A DNA stretch of 31,073 nt, from positions 1 to 31,073 of the forward strand of contig JAEZAA010000141.1 in the NCBI GenBank assembly GCA_023430625.1. The letters are read 5' to 3'. This document shows positions 21,401 to 28,526 of this stretch, in pieces; the first letter of the stretch is position 1, and every line of letters begins with the position of its first letter. The DNA comes from Pseudomonadota bacterium. GTDB lineage: Bacteria; Pseudomonadota; Gammaproteobacteria; Pseudomonadales; Oleiphilaceae. A program made the position numbers and the translations under genes. A model generated the notes under the pieces. It had not been told where the DNA came from, made no database searches, and saw only the letters and a list, made by a program, of their open reading frames with translations.

Positions 21401-24223
21401 GAAGATGCCACCGCTGCGGGCGGTCAGATTGGCCGTGCCGGTCACACCCGTCCCAAACCGCTGGTTGGCTTGGCCGATGGCTTCCGCCGTCAGTTTCATG
21501 CCTCCGGCGCTGATGCTCTGGCCATTGTCGCCAGCCTTGCCATTGATGGTGCCGGCGGCATCCAGGGTCACGGTCTTGACCGCCGTGATGCTATCCACCA
21601 CCAGGTCACCACCGTGGGTCACCGTCACCGCGCCCTTGCCATCGCTGCCACCGGCTTTTGCCGTCACCGTCAGCACATCGTTGGAGGCGCTGTTGTCGAT
21701 GACGATGTCACCGTTGCTGGCGGTCAGGTCGAGCTTTTCCACATCCGTCTGAACGGTTTTACCAGCCGCGCCAATGCTCTTGCCAGCCTCCAGTGTGGCA
21801 TTCTTGGCCGTCAGCAAGCCGCCATTCTGCGTCATGGCGCCAGTGGCTTTCAGCTTCAGGTCCCGCGCACCCAGATTCATCTGGCTGATCGCGATGTCGC
21901 CGCCCGTATTGGTGAAGTCCAGGTCAAACCCGGCGGCTTCGCCATGACTCAGCGACAACTGGCTGTCGGCACCGTTGAACGTCAGGGTACCGGCAGCCTC
22001 GGCAATCGTGACGCTGCCCTGATTGGTCGTGGCCGTCACGGATTCCAGTGCGCCCGTATTGCCAATAAAGGTGCCCGCCTTGGCCGCCGTGGTCGAGGTG
22101 ACCAATGTCGCGGTATCGGTCTTGATGGCGTTGGATGCCGTGCCGATCGCACCGTCCGCCCGCAGCTCAAGATCCTGCGCCCGCACATTCGTGCCGCCGG
22201 CGTTGGTGTCGAGAATCTTGCCTTTCTGGCTTTCGATCTTGACCTGGCCACCCGCGGCGCTCACGCTGCCCAGGTTGATGTCGCCCTGGGTGGCGCTCAG
22301 CACCAGGTTGTTGTTCTCGCCGCTCGCCGTCACGGTGCCCAGGGTCATGCCGTTGCTTTCGGACAGGTAGATACCGCCCTTGCCGGAGGTCGCACTGAGC
22401 TCGTTGCTTTGGGTCTTGAGCAGGCTGGCCTTCTGTGCAATCTGGCCGGCCGCATCCAAATGGATGGAGCGACCGGTCACGATGACGGCGTCACTGGCAT
22501 TGAGCACGGATCCCTCACGGGCGGTCAGCGTCAGTTCGTCCGCCGCCGTCACCGAACCGCTCAGAATCAGGTCTTCCTGCGTGCTGATCGATACGTCATG
22601 GGTACCGGCGGCACCGTTCATCAGCACCACTTGTCCGGCCTCATTGCTGATGGCCGCCGACGCAATGGCCTGTCCGTTCATGTCGACGGTTTGTCGGGCC
22701 GTTACCGTGCCGACGAGCAAGTCGCCCGCCTGGTTATCCACGAAGATACCGCCGTCCTGAGTGGACGCATTCAGAATCTCCACATCCGTTCTGATCGCCT
22801 GGCCCGTGGCTCCGATGGCACCGTCGGCCTCAAGCGTGGTGGACCACGCCGTGACATTCGCCTCGGAACCCGCAGCCGCCGTAATGCTGCCTTTTTCGGC
22901 GCGCACGATGGCTCGCAGCTGCTCATCGCCACCGCGGCTGCCGGTGTCGACTTTACCCAGTGCCACACCGCCGTCGGTGTCGGTCACCAGGATGTGACCC
23001 TTGTTGGTTTTCACATTCAGGGTGCCGGCATCCACTTTCATCGCCTGGCCTTCCTTGCCGATAGACGCGCCAGCCTTGGTCACTTCCAAGCTCATGTCTG
23101 CCGCTTTCAGCACGCCGGACTGCTCGATCGTGCCGCCGGTCAACTCCAAGGATTGTGCCGTGATGTTGCCGCTATTGGTTAGGGCACTGCCGGACATTCT
23201 GAGGGACGTGGCCGCCGTGATGTTGCCGCTGTTGACCACCGACGACATTAGAGACTGGGTAGAGCCACCAGACAGCAATACATGGCCGCCTTTAATTTCG
23301 CCTGTGTTGGCAATTTTCCCCGTGGCTTGGTTAAGCGCCGCCTGCGAGACACTGAAGTTAATCAGTTTGTTGCCATGCAGGTTGATGTTAAAGGTACCAT
23401 CCTTCGCCAACGTGACCTGCCCTATGTTGGCTACGATATGCCCAGTGTTCTGGACATTAGGCGCAATTAAGTAGACGAAACCATCACCGTTTAGCTTGAT
23501 CTCACCGGCGTTCTGGATTTCAGGGCTAAGTTCCGCGACGCCGCTCTGAGTGAAATTAAACTCATCTGCGATGAAATCGGCGTCGGTAATATTGAAAGTG
23601 GTCGCCAATAGACCGGCTACGTCGATCTTCGCGCTGTTTCCGATCACGATGCCGTTGGGATTGATCAGGAAGATGTTGCCATTAGCCTTTAGAGCGCCCT
23701 GAATATTGGAAACTTTGTCGCTGATGACACGGTTGAGGGTGATTGAGGAGTTGCCAGCCGACTGTACGAATTCCACGAGTTCAGTCTGAAGATTACTGAA
23801 GTCTTGCCAGTTGATAATACCCTTGGAGGACGCTTGGATAATTTTAGTGATTTCACCGCCGTCGAGCGTCAATCCCGTTCTATCGATCGAGATATCGCCG
23901 TGCTTGATCACTTCTCCCATGGGTGCCGCAAAGGACACCGTGCCATGCCCCAACCCCATCAGGGACACGGAGACCACGGCCAGCGCGCTGGCATTGCGTT
24001 TCTGTCTCGGCTTTTTCACCGGTGCGGCCTGCTTTTTAGCGGCCGCTGCTGGCTTCTTCTCTGCCGCCGGTTTCTTCACGGCCGGCTTCTTCACTGCTGC
24101 TTGTTTCTTCACTTCTGCTTGTTTCTTCACCGCTGCCTGTTTCTTCACTGCTGCTTGTTTGGTCTCTACGGACGACTGCTTGTTAACGGCCGGTACAGTG
24201 TCTTTGATCGGTTTGCGAGCCAT
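15455..24223 (-). CDS. Filamentous hemagglutinin-like TpsA exoprotein (two-partner secretion adhesin)
   Basis: 2,922-aa giant surface or secreted beta-helix protein, exported by the TpsB encoded just upstream. Residues 22-74 are a Lys/Ala/Pro-rich repeat tail, 79-99 a hydrophobic signal core ending near SFA/A, and about 100-340 the TPS secretion domain (NGNIFLINPNGIVIGN, NPNG at 188-191). The rest is Gly/Asn/Thr-rich beta-helix: about 16 diverged modules resembling NITAxxLxLxAxxGIG then GGIYxNE, and four 64-aa tandem repeats (about residues 1996-2249). An alanine-rich helical insert occupies about 1283-1496. I noticed no cysteine while reading it through. The C-terminus (from MDAKAVAQLIGLNAD) has no VENN motif, no toxin-like domain and no anchor I recognise, and no immunity gene follows, so a contact-dependent inhibition role is unlikely. 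Start ATG at 24223 has a weak AGAGAT site. Adhesion or biofilm function is inferred from the family. Confidence 0.9.
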   Translation of the reverse strand: MARKPIKDTVPAVNKQSSVETKQAAVKKQAAVKKQAEVKKQAAVKKPAVKKPAAEKKPAAAAKKQAAPVKKPRQKRNASALAVVSVSLMGLGHGTVSFAAPMGEVIKHGDISIDRTGLTLDGGEITKIIQASSKGIINWQDFSNLQTELVEFVQSAGNSSITLNRVISDKVSNIQGALKANGNIFLINPNGIVIGNSAKIDVAGLLATTFNITDADFIADEFNFTQSGVAELSPEIQNAGEIKLNGDGFVYLIAPNVQNTGHIVANIGQVTLAKDGTFNINLHGNKLINFSVSQAALNQATGKIANTGEIKGGHVLLSGGSTQSLMSSVVNSGNITAATSLRMSGSALTNSGNITAQSLELTGGTIEQSGVLKAADMSLEVTKAGASIGKEGQAMKVDAGTLNVKTNKGHILVTDTDGGVALGKVDTGSRGGDEQLRAIVRAEKGSITAAAGSEANVTAWSTTLEADGAIGATGQAIRTDVEILNASTQDGGIFVDNQAGDLLVGTVTARQTVDMNGQAIASAAISNEAGQVVLMNGAAGTHDVSISTQEDLILSGSVTAADELTLTAREGSVLNASDAVIVTGRSIHLDAAGQIAQKASLLKTQSNELSATSGKGGIYLSESNGMTLGTVTASGENNNLVLSATQGDINLGSVSAAGGQVKIESQKGKILDTNAGGTNVRAQDLELRADGAIGTASNAIKTDTATLVTSTTAAKAGTFIGNTGALESVTATTNQGSVTIAEAAGTLTFNGADSQLSLSHGEAAGFDLDFTNTGGDIAISQMNLGARDLKLKATGAMTQNGGLLTAKNATLEAGKSIGAAGKTVQTDVEKLDLTASNGDIVIDNSASNDVLTVTAKAGGSDGKGAVTVTHGGDLVVDSITAVKTVTLDAAGTINGKAGDNGQSISAGGMKLTAEAIGQANQRFGTGVTGTANLTARSGGIFLTNVGPLQLLDADASKGAIDLSNSGDVILGKLNAGQDVKFSANGAVTDGNADAINIVAKGLNLSSRQFGHGDAVEIQVDTLVINTSNGGIYASQKGTNPLSLVKAKASGSGSDIQISAEGDIALGNVESAGNSVVLRSEGEINDARTDTNRANVVAKALEISGKDGVGIDGNALALDVSYLSASGGTGGVAASNLGAIAVDKSTLEGKGDSEVAIIATHVTILDNKGGTIRMEGGKLTLTATDGNIVFLNQNDTIVLRKGGSITLTALSKSELDGYSGVIITGNLVTEGGDITLKARSNITLGLLDTGGQGDVWVESRNGIILDGNGAASNIRADQATLIANTPSFRDAELMRDTAIAEYAARVAEANAKALQLETLEQQLQSYIVLTSNAATQLSIAQYNERTMQWQVDKAAADVEYAQGVVDEMNMALNAATLVRNAAAVITGFAQAVPFSGDAGADAAFAIVDLALSAATMALNGYEYTTLNPRVDKLTELSYLLTEAKSNTYTAATNLETTSTIRDTTQTSRDITAASHFKAVVARDASEQVRKQAVKAYDVNQDIEMSAGKPLGVEANRLDMRTSDGRAINSGVYLNSEGNLGLGDIKSNRDILVTNVAGDISVVGTVNSPDRIRLEAGGAIKGGNGTYENGIWTAKAGTLIAPELIAVAGNGIGMDQAVNTQVDRLAAAGGADGVHVQNRNKGALLSIETVQGIVGVTGDGHITLDNDGDLVLKKEIRDTDLDSDHTVTLISGGEIIDDNGASRNVEANRLVASALKSIDLDTEIDDLYANISGTGDLTIRETSSVHVREAILNEGDVDLVAGGHITAGTLTATAEGADISLKAGGRIDDDQSNSTLIRTNLLTLDAGGAIGGTGSHAQRGLDTQVTTVSAKGMGQVNLDEQDDLTIKLLETPTGNVTVTSSTGSLTVDTITTGTEHDTVTLIAHQAIVNGKAGGTNVTAADLALTAGTGIGTDGLFNVQVNRLEADGGTGGINVLDQTGDLTVGNVTPNLGHAALTGLRATGGDILVSTQGSLTVEEGVDNLGTGSINLDAGNSQTLNAMIQGTGDIMLRAGDSLSQNADLDTTGGKITVTAEAGDLTMASGTYAAAMGDVSYGAGNDLVTEEVSTLAGNLTLNAGQTIQQNGDLTSVAGNVTATATGGDISMANGTHTTAMGDVSYSAGSELTLEAVASQNGNVTLTAGDSVQQNAEVLALAGNVTATATGGDITMANGTHTSAMGNVSYSAGSDLTLATVGSQNGDVTLNAGGNVQQNASVSALAGDVTVAAQAGDVVMAGGTQTSASGNVSYRTGGDLHVTEIAAGNDVELTATTGVISTQADVARNLTSTNLLARAANGIGDLASALKTGVAKITAALTGSGAIHINEADAVEMAQVSNANGDIKVTAGGSITADQVVASQGRVTMESTGSVTSTTQGRIVADDLVIRAIDGIAVNTQANSADLRVLGAGNLSVVETDSLRLSNLTTANGDVTVNAGGQIGVDTLVAGGVDRSVSLTAGNSIVQSRAAGTPGSAIVGGRVALTAGTGIGNGENGALTLDADQLNAQSQAGDVRLTLADATRLDSATTTTGNIDVAVKQGDLTVGGVRAGGNVNLAVAAGNLVDDGDTSTRIAGQGVTLSAVNGIGAPASAMQTQAGTLAASLAGNGGIYINELDGLDGLTASAPNGDVRIASTTGNLTVNSVTGNQVDLTAQAGAIRDGDNGAANNITARQLQLTAATGIGQAGNALDVTTGQVRATGGTGGVYLNSLGKGGLTVESMDSTGGDIALATAGGLTTGTLSNSGGGNVTLNAKGNITQEGDIQTTGAGNVSVTGSGSVAMVNGARTTSGQGDIAYRAGTTLGLGQLETSSASNGGRVSVTAPRIEDNAPGEGNITAGYVDVKSPGMDAKAVAQLIGLNADKSRVSIDARVVGGNLAQNRQFVGDLLVPPMSGDHQPQTGIVAASLGFLWSGAKAETQQMQADDQTGEWHFNR
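17476..18235 (-). repeat. Four 192-bp tandem repeats inside tpsA
   Basis: Equivalent positions (the GCCAT of the SMANGTHT-like segment) fall at 17534, 17726, 17918 and 18110, an exact 192-bp (64-aa) spacing. Copies encode variants of GNVTATATGGDISMANGTHT, then AMGDVSYSAGSELTLE, then GNVTLTAGDSVQQNAEV. The middle copies are nearly identical in DNA and the outer ones have drifted, the usual pattern of tandem expansion in beta-helix adhesins. Outer boundaries are approximate. Confidence 0.85.
19735..20375 (-). other. Helical, coiled-coil-like insertion domain within TpsA
   Basis: Residues about 1283-1496 lose the Gly/Thr/Asn beta-helix pattern and become rich in Ala, Glu, Gln and Leu, for example AEYAARVAEANAKALQLETLEQ, then YNERTMQWQVDKAAADVEYA, then TRDITAASHFKAVVARDASEQ. 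Long stretches suit amphipathic helices, with a small hydrophobic middle (AAAVITGFAQAVPFSGDAGADAAFAIVDLALSAA region). The beta-helix pattern resumes at MSAGKPLGVEANRLDM. The fold is inferred from composition only. Confidence 0.6.
24087..24158 (-). repeat. Four 18-bp tandem repeats encoding KQAAVK units at the TpsA N-terminus
   Basis: Copies start at 24087, 24105, 24123 and 24141 with an exact 18-bp period; on the plus strand each reads TTCTTCACTGCTGCTTGT with 0-3 changes. They encode repeated (A/E)AVKKQ-type hexapeptides. Related Lys/Ala/Pro units continue toward 24005 in less regular form. In-frame copy-number change by slippage would be tolerated. Confidence 0.85.
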
Positions 24224-24285
24224 ATGGATCTCTAGCTGATTCTCAAAATTGTTATGCGTGATCGCGATTCGTTACTGCGAAACCA

Positions 24286-25917
24286 TCAGAAGCGGTAGCG
24301 CACTTGGCCGTATACATAGGTGCTGTCGTCGGTCTTACCGCCAATCGGCAGGCCGACGTCCAGGCGCAGGTCGATGCCGGCGTAAGGCTTGGCCTGGAAA
24401 CCAATCCCGGCGCCGGACAGGTCCGCTTTGTCGTCCTGATCCAGCAGCGGCTTCTTGATGAAGACCTGGCCGTGGTCGAGACGGGCAATCAGCTGATAGC
24501 GGTCGTCGTTTTCGAACATGGCGTAACGACCTTCGACGCTGGCGGTAAAGCCGCTGTCGCCGGACGCCGCCGAGGTGGGATGGCCCATGACGGAATTGAC
24601 ACCGCCGATGGCCCACTCCTCGCTGGATACCACCGAGTTGAAGGCGTACTGGCCGTAGAAGCGCGGCACCACCATCAGGCGCGGCGTCAGGCGCTGCAGG
24701 CGGATCAGGTCATAGGTGACCTTGGTGAAATTGTTGTCGGCGCGGGCGAAGCTGCGGCTCGACATCAGCGAGTTGCTGTCCATACCACCCAGCACTTCGC
24801 CCAGGCCCTGATGCAGGTCGAAGGAAGCCAGGGTGCGGCCATCCAGGTCGCTGTGGTCAAAGCTCACGCCCAGGCGCAGCTTGCGGATCTCGTCTTCGGA
24901 GGTCACCGTGCCCAGCATGGTCTGCTCCATGTCCTGCACTTCCAGCCAGGCGCTCACGCCCAGGCTGGTACGGGCCGACAACAGATACTCATGGGCCAGG
25001 CCGACGCCCAGGCCAAGGCTGTCACCTTCGATCTCCAGCACCTTGAACTCGCGGCCGACGCCCACGTTGCCCTTGGAGGCATAGAACTGGGCGCTGGTGG
25101 TGCCGGTGCCGATGGGCGTCTTGTAGTCCACGTAGCCATAGCGCACATCGCCGGAGCCCACGTTGGTCATGGCGATGACATTCATCTCGTCGCCGCGGCC
25201 GCTGAGGTTGGGCAGGGTCAGGCTCGGGATCAGGCGGTACTCGCCGCTGTTCTCGCTGCCGTAGTTGTTCAACTCAATCGAGCCCTTGATCCGGGCCTCT
25301 TCCTGCACATCCACCACCAGGTCGGTGGAGCCGGCTTCGCTGCCGGGCTTGAGGGTGGAACTGACTTCGATGCCGGAGCGGCGGTTCAGGGTGATTAGGG
25401 CGCGTTCCACATCGGACAGCTTGAAGGCTTTCGCTTCCTTCACCCCATTGGCGCGCAGGATTTCCTGCACCTGTTCGCTGCTGAAGCGCTGGTTATTGTT
25501 GATGGCAACCTGGCCCAGCCAGCCTTCCAGCACCATGAGCTTCAGCGCCCGGTCGTTGCCGAACTCCTGTTCGGGCACGATCACCTTCACCAGCTGGTAG
25601 CCGGCGTCGCGATAAAAAGCCTCGATCTTGCGAGCGAGTGCTTGAATTTGGACAAAGCTCAGTGGCTTACCGATATCGTCGGCAATCTGGGCGGAAAGAG
25701 ACTCAGGGGTGAACGTCCGGTTGCCCGAGAACTCCACGGCCTGCACCAGAACACGGGGTTCCAGGGTGGCGGTGGCGTCAGGCGGGAAGGGAGGAACCGA
25801 TTCGGAAACTGGTGCCGCGAAGGCTGCATGAGAAGCGGCCAATGTGACCAGGCCAGTGCCGCAGCAGACTGCGGCGAGGAGTTTTTTCTTGAAGCGCGTC
25901 GTTGCAATCGCAGACAT
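24286..25917 (-). CDS. TpsB outer-membrane transporter, ShlB/FhaC/HecB family
   Basis: 543-aa Omp85-superfamily pore that secretes the TpsA protein encoded 62 bp downstream. ATG at 25917 begins a clear signal peptide (1-34: basic FKKK, hydrophobic core, AAFA); the open frame runs 23 codons further up, but those do not fit one. Two POTRA domains follow: POTRA1 about 56-130 (VEFSGNRTFTPESL, then GYQLVKVIVPEQEF) and POTRA2 about 131-205 (VAINNNQRFSSEQVQEIL). Then comes a 16-strand barrel (about 210-543) ending in the terminal aromatic of outer-membrane proteins (YGQVRYRF). The loop-6 motif, normally VRGY/F, reads VMGH (443-446) inside GGVNSVMGHPTSAASGDSG, losing the conserved Arg. TpsB-then-TpsA gene order is usual, so the pairing is secure. 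Confidence 0.92.
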   Translation of the reverse strand: MSAIATTRFKKKLLAAVCCGTGLVTLAASHAAFAAPVSESVPPFPPDATATLEPRVLVQAVEFSGNRTFTPESLSAQIADDIGKPLSFVQIQALARKIEAFYRDAGYQLVKVIVPEQEFGNDRALKLMVLEGWLGQVAINNNQRFSSEQVQEILRANGVKEAKAFKLSDVERALITLNRRSGIEVSSTLKPGSEAGSTDLVVDVQEEARIKGSIELNNYGSENSGEYRLIPSLTLPNLSGRGDEMNVIAMTNVGSGDVRYGYVDYKTPIGTGTTSAQFYASKGNVGVGREFKVLEIEGDSLGLGVGLAHEYLLSARTSLGVSAWLEVQDMEQTMLGTVTSEDEIRKLRLGVSFDHSDLDGRTLASFDLHQGLGEVLGGMDSNSLMSSRSFARADNNFTKVTYDLIRLQRLTPRLMVVPRFYGQYAFNSVVSSEEWAIGGVNSVMGHPTSAASGDSGFTASVEGRYAMFENDDRYQLIARLDHGQVFIKKPLLDQDDKADLSGAGIGFQAKPYAGIDLRLDVGLPIGGKTDDSTYVYGQVRYRF

Positions 25918-26580
25918 AGATTTTCCAGTAAATGCCCATTGAAGGGACGTTAAATCAACAACCTGAGACTCAAACCGACCCGTCACTTTCAGCCGCCCGC
26001 CGCGCTACCCAGGATTTGCAGGCACACGAGGGCCTGACCGCCAATCCGGAGAGGCGGGAAACGACCAGCTATGGGTGGATGAGGTACACCAAAGAGATCG
26101 GCACATCCCAGGGATGAGCCGGTTACAGCAATTTATCCTTCACACATGGCGGATACCTTATGTTGCTCGTCACGCCCTTCCGGTCAGGATCGACCGTCGG
26201 GAACGGGTTGAGCACCTTTTTGTTGGTATGGTGGCCAGGCCTTAGATGTGCTGTTTCTGGAAGAAATGGGGGAAACTGCGTAACAGAATGGATTCCGGTC
26301 GTCGCACAACGAACAACGCGACGGAGGCGGTAACATTTGTTCGGCCCGATCATTCCTAGCGGGCAAACCCATGCTTACACAAACATCAAATTTCTATACT
26401 GATGCCTATGCTGAATATAGTGAGCCGCCGGCAATCTTCCGTTAATTTATGTATGTTAATTGTGTCGAAAAGAAACCATTTTCGCAGACAATTCAGTACG
26501 TTAGTTAGCACCAACTAAAACTGGATAAGGGTGATTTTTGTAACATCCGGTCACGTCCAGCGCCCGCACATCGAAGGCCC
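25918..26580. promoter_or_regulatory. 660-bp non-coding leader of the tps operon, AT-rich core
   Basis: No convincing gene was found here; short open frames show no family features. A stretch at about 26380-26545 is visibly AT-rich compared with the GC-rich flanks and probably holds the tps promoter, but I could not assign -35/-10 boxes with confidence. It contains an inverted repeat TTAGTT-N6-AACTAA (26501-26518). If transcription starts there, tpsB would have an untranslated leader of roughly 450-600 nt. Confidence 0.4.
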
Positions 26581-28368
26581 CTAGCCCTCTTCCACGCTGG
26601 CGACGGCCTGACGGATTGCCTCCATCACCATGCCCACCAGCCGCTTACGCTCCAGGGGCCGGAACAGGTTGATCAGTCCCTTGACCGAGCCGCCCACCAT
26701 ACCACCCCCGAGCTTCTCGCCCACCTCGCCCGCCAGCAGCGGCAACAGGGCGCTGACCCTCCGCGTCACCAGATCCTCGATCTCCGCCAGTTTGTGCTGA
26801 TCGATCTGCCCCTTCGGCCAGGGCGGCAGGTACTGGGCGTTTTCCTGCACCAGGGCGGGCGGCCCCATGAGCGGAATGATCTGCAGGTGATCGGGGAACA
26901 GATGGGAGGCAAACGTCGCCTTGCTGGCGGGGGCAACGCGACCCTGGAACAGGGGGTGACTCTCCGGCAACACGAACCAGTCCCGGAAGAACTTGTAGGC
27001 ATTGAGCCGGCCCAAGAAAAAGTCGTAATGGCGGTAGGCCACATCGAGAAAGCCCGAGAAGCCGCCCAGGCCGGCGGCCGCGAAGCGCAGCTTGCCCATG
27101 TTGGGCGGGCGCCGGGGCACCACCAGGTAGCGGCTGTAGATATCTTCCTCGGCAGCCAGCAACAAATCGCCGGGCTTGAAGCGGGCATTGTTCATCCAGG
27201 CGGTGACCAGGGCCATGAGGGTTTCCAGGATCGGACGCCCGGCATCCGGCCCGAGAGCAGGCAATTCCGGAAACGGATCGACCATGATCACCGCCCGGTT
27301 GGCGTCCAATGCCCCGCGCGGATTACGCCCGTACAGGCCAGCCAGGATCCGGTGCACCAGGTCGAAGGGTTCGTTGTCCATGGCGCCGCCATCCACCGCC
27401 AGACAGCTGTAATGGTCGGGATCCCAGCGTTGATCCGGACGCTGGTCCAGGTGCCAGAGCGGTGGCGCATAGTGATAACGGCCCTGCTCCGTGCAGCCCA
27501 CGAAGCGCCAGTCGTAATCATGGCGGGAGCGTTTCACCACCCGCGCGCTGAGCGCCGCCGGAAAAGCACTGGTGGCCAGGGCCGCCGTCAGCAGCTGCGA
27601 CCAGCCCTGGTCCTGGTAATTGCGGGTAAGGCGAAGATGGTCCGGCGGATAGTCCAGCACCTCCAGCGCCCGGGTGACGGGAACGGCAAAGCTGCAATGA
27701 TCCTTGTGCAGGCGCATCAAATGGCCCCGCTCGTCGCCCCGGAAGCCCAGGCTAAAAGGAACCCCGCACAGATTCGCCAGGGTGAAGTGAACGCTGAAGT
27801 GGTCCGCGCACCAAGGCCGGATCTGGGCGAGATCGGGCGGTGCCGGGGTATTGGCGAAGAAGGTGCGGATCAGGCGGCTGATTTCGTCCAGGCGCTGGGC
27901 ATTCAGCAGGGAGTGGATATCCTCGGCGCCACGCAGGTCGTCGGTCTTCAGCAGGGTGCGCAGGTCGATCTGCTCGACCCAGGTCTGATAGAAGGGATTG
28001 CTTTCCAGCTCCCGCGCCAGGCCCGGATCGGCCTGATCGCCATGGCGAAAGCGGTGGCGCGCGGCAAACGCCAGCAGCGCCGCGTTGATACCGCCGGCCG
28101 AGGCGCCGGCGACCGTCTTCAGCCGCACCCGGTGCTTCGGCACCTGGGCCTCGTCGCGGCGTGCATGCCACTCGTCCAGGGCCTGCACCATAAAGTCGAG
28201 AAAGCCGGCCATATAGGCGCCGCCGGAGACCGCGCCGGCCAACGCCAGGCCAATTTCGAAGGTATCTTCCGGCACCTGGCTCTTGCGGTCCGGCGGGAAC
28301 CAGTCCGGCAGGCGCTGCAACAGGGCCGGATCGGCCTGGTATTTGCCATCAGCGTCGAAGTACGGCAT
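26581..28368 (-). CDS. Patatin-like phospholipase/acyl hydrolase
   Basis: 595-aa patatin-fold serine lipase, expected to cleave acyl chains from membrane lipids. All key elements are present: glycine-rich oxyanion loop ALAGAVSGGAYMAG (about 43-55), nucleophile elbow GASAGG with Ser90, and DGG motif with Asp326 (AVDGGAMDNEP). About 235 residues separate the catalytic Ser and Asp, and about 265 residues follow the Asp, so the protein is much longer than a minimal patatin. No signal peptide is seen; cytoplasmic or membrane-associated. The ATG at 28368 is preferred over an upstream TTG (28416) and an ATG two codons earlier because GGAG stands 7 nt before it. It is divergent from the CBS protein. 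The family is sure; the substrate is unknown. Confidence 0.88.
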   Translation of the reverse strand: MPYFDADGKYQADPALLQRLPDWFPPDRKSQVPEDTFEIGLALAGAVSGGAYMAGFLDFMVQALDEWHARRDEAQVPKHRVRLKTVAGASAGGINAALLAFAARHRFRHGDQADPGLARELESNPFYQTWVEQIDLRTLLKTDDLRGAEDIHSLLNAQRLDEISRLIRTFFANTPAPPDLAQIRPWCADHFSVHFTLANLCGVPFSLGFRGDERGHLMRLHKDHCSFAVPVTRALEVLDYPPDHLRLTRNYQDQGWSQLLTAALATSAFPAALSARVVKRSRHDYDWRFVGCTEQGRYHYAPPLWHLDQRPDQRWDPDHYSCLAVDGGAMDNEPFDLVHRILAGLYGRNPRGALDANRAVIMVDPFPELPALGPDAGRPILETLMALVTAWMNNARFKPGDLLLAAEEDIYSRYLVVPRRPPNMGKLRFAAAGLGGFSGFLDVAYRHYDFFLGRLNAYKFFRDWFVLPESHPLFQGRVAPASKATFASHLFPDHLQIIPLMGPPALVQENAQYLPPWPKGQIDQHKLAEIEDLVTRRVSALLPLLAGEVGEKLGGGMVGGSVKGLINLFRPLERKRLVGMVMEAIRQAVASVEEG

Positions 28369-28526
28369 GGGCATGCTCCCCCAGCCGGATGCAGCCGCCG
28401 TGAAATTGGATCGCAACCATGCGCTGCAGGCCGACTATACTGCATTATTCTAGTGTCGCGCCGCGCCAGCCACTGGTCTTATCGGTGGCCAACCCATTCA
28501 ATCGCTCGTCATGAGGTCGTCGATTC

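Noticed and set aside
15695..23182. Very long open frames on the plus strand opposite tpsA (607, 464, 427 and 812 codons)
   Set aside because: They mirror the codon pattern of a repetitive GC-rich gene, show His/Gln/Arg-rich low-complexity composition with no family features, and lie wholly within the secure tpsA frame.
25932..26353. Short open frames (61-76 codons) in the tps leader region
   Set aside because: No ribosome sites, no family features, and frames on both strands overlap one another.
26340..26400. GGGCAAACC-like stretch resembling part of a GEMM c-di-GMP riboswitch
   Set aside because: It is on the plus strand while both flanking genes are on the minus strand, and the downstream conserved helix and GAAA receptor segments are missing.
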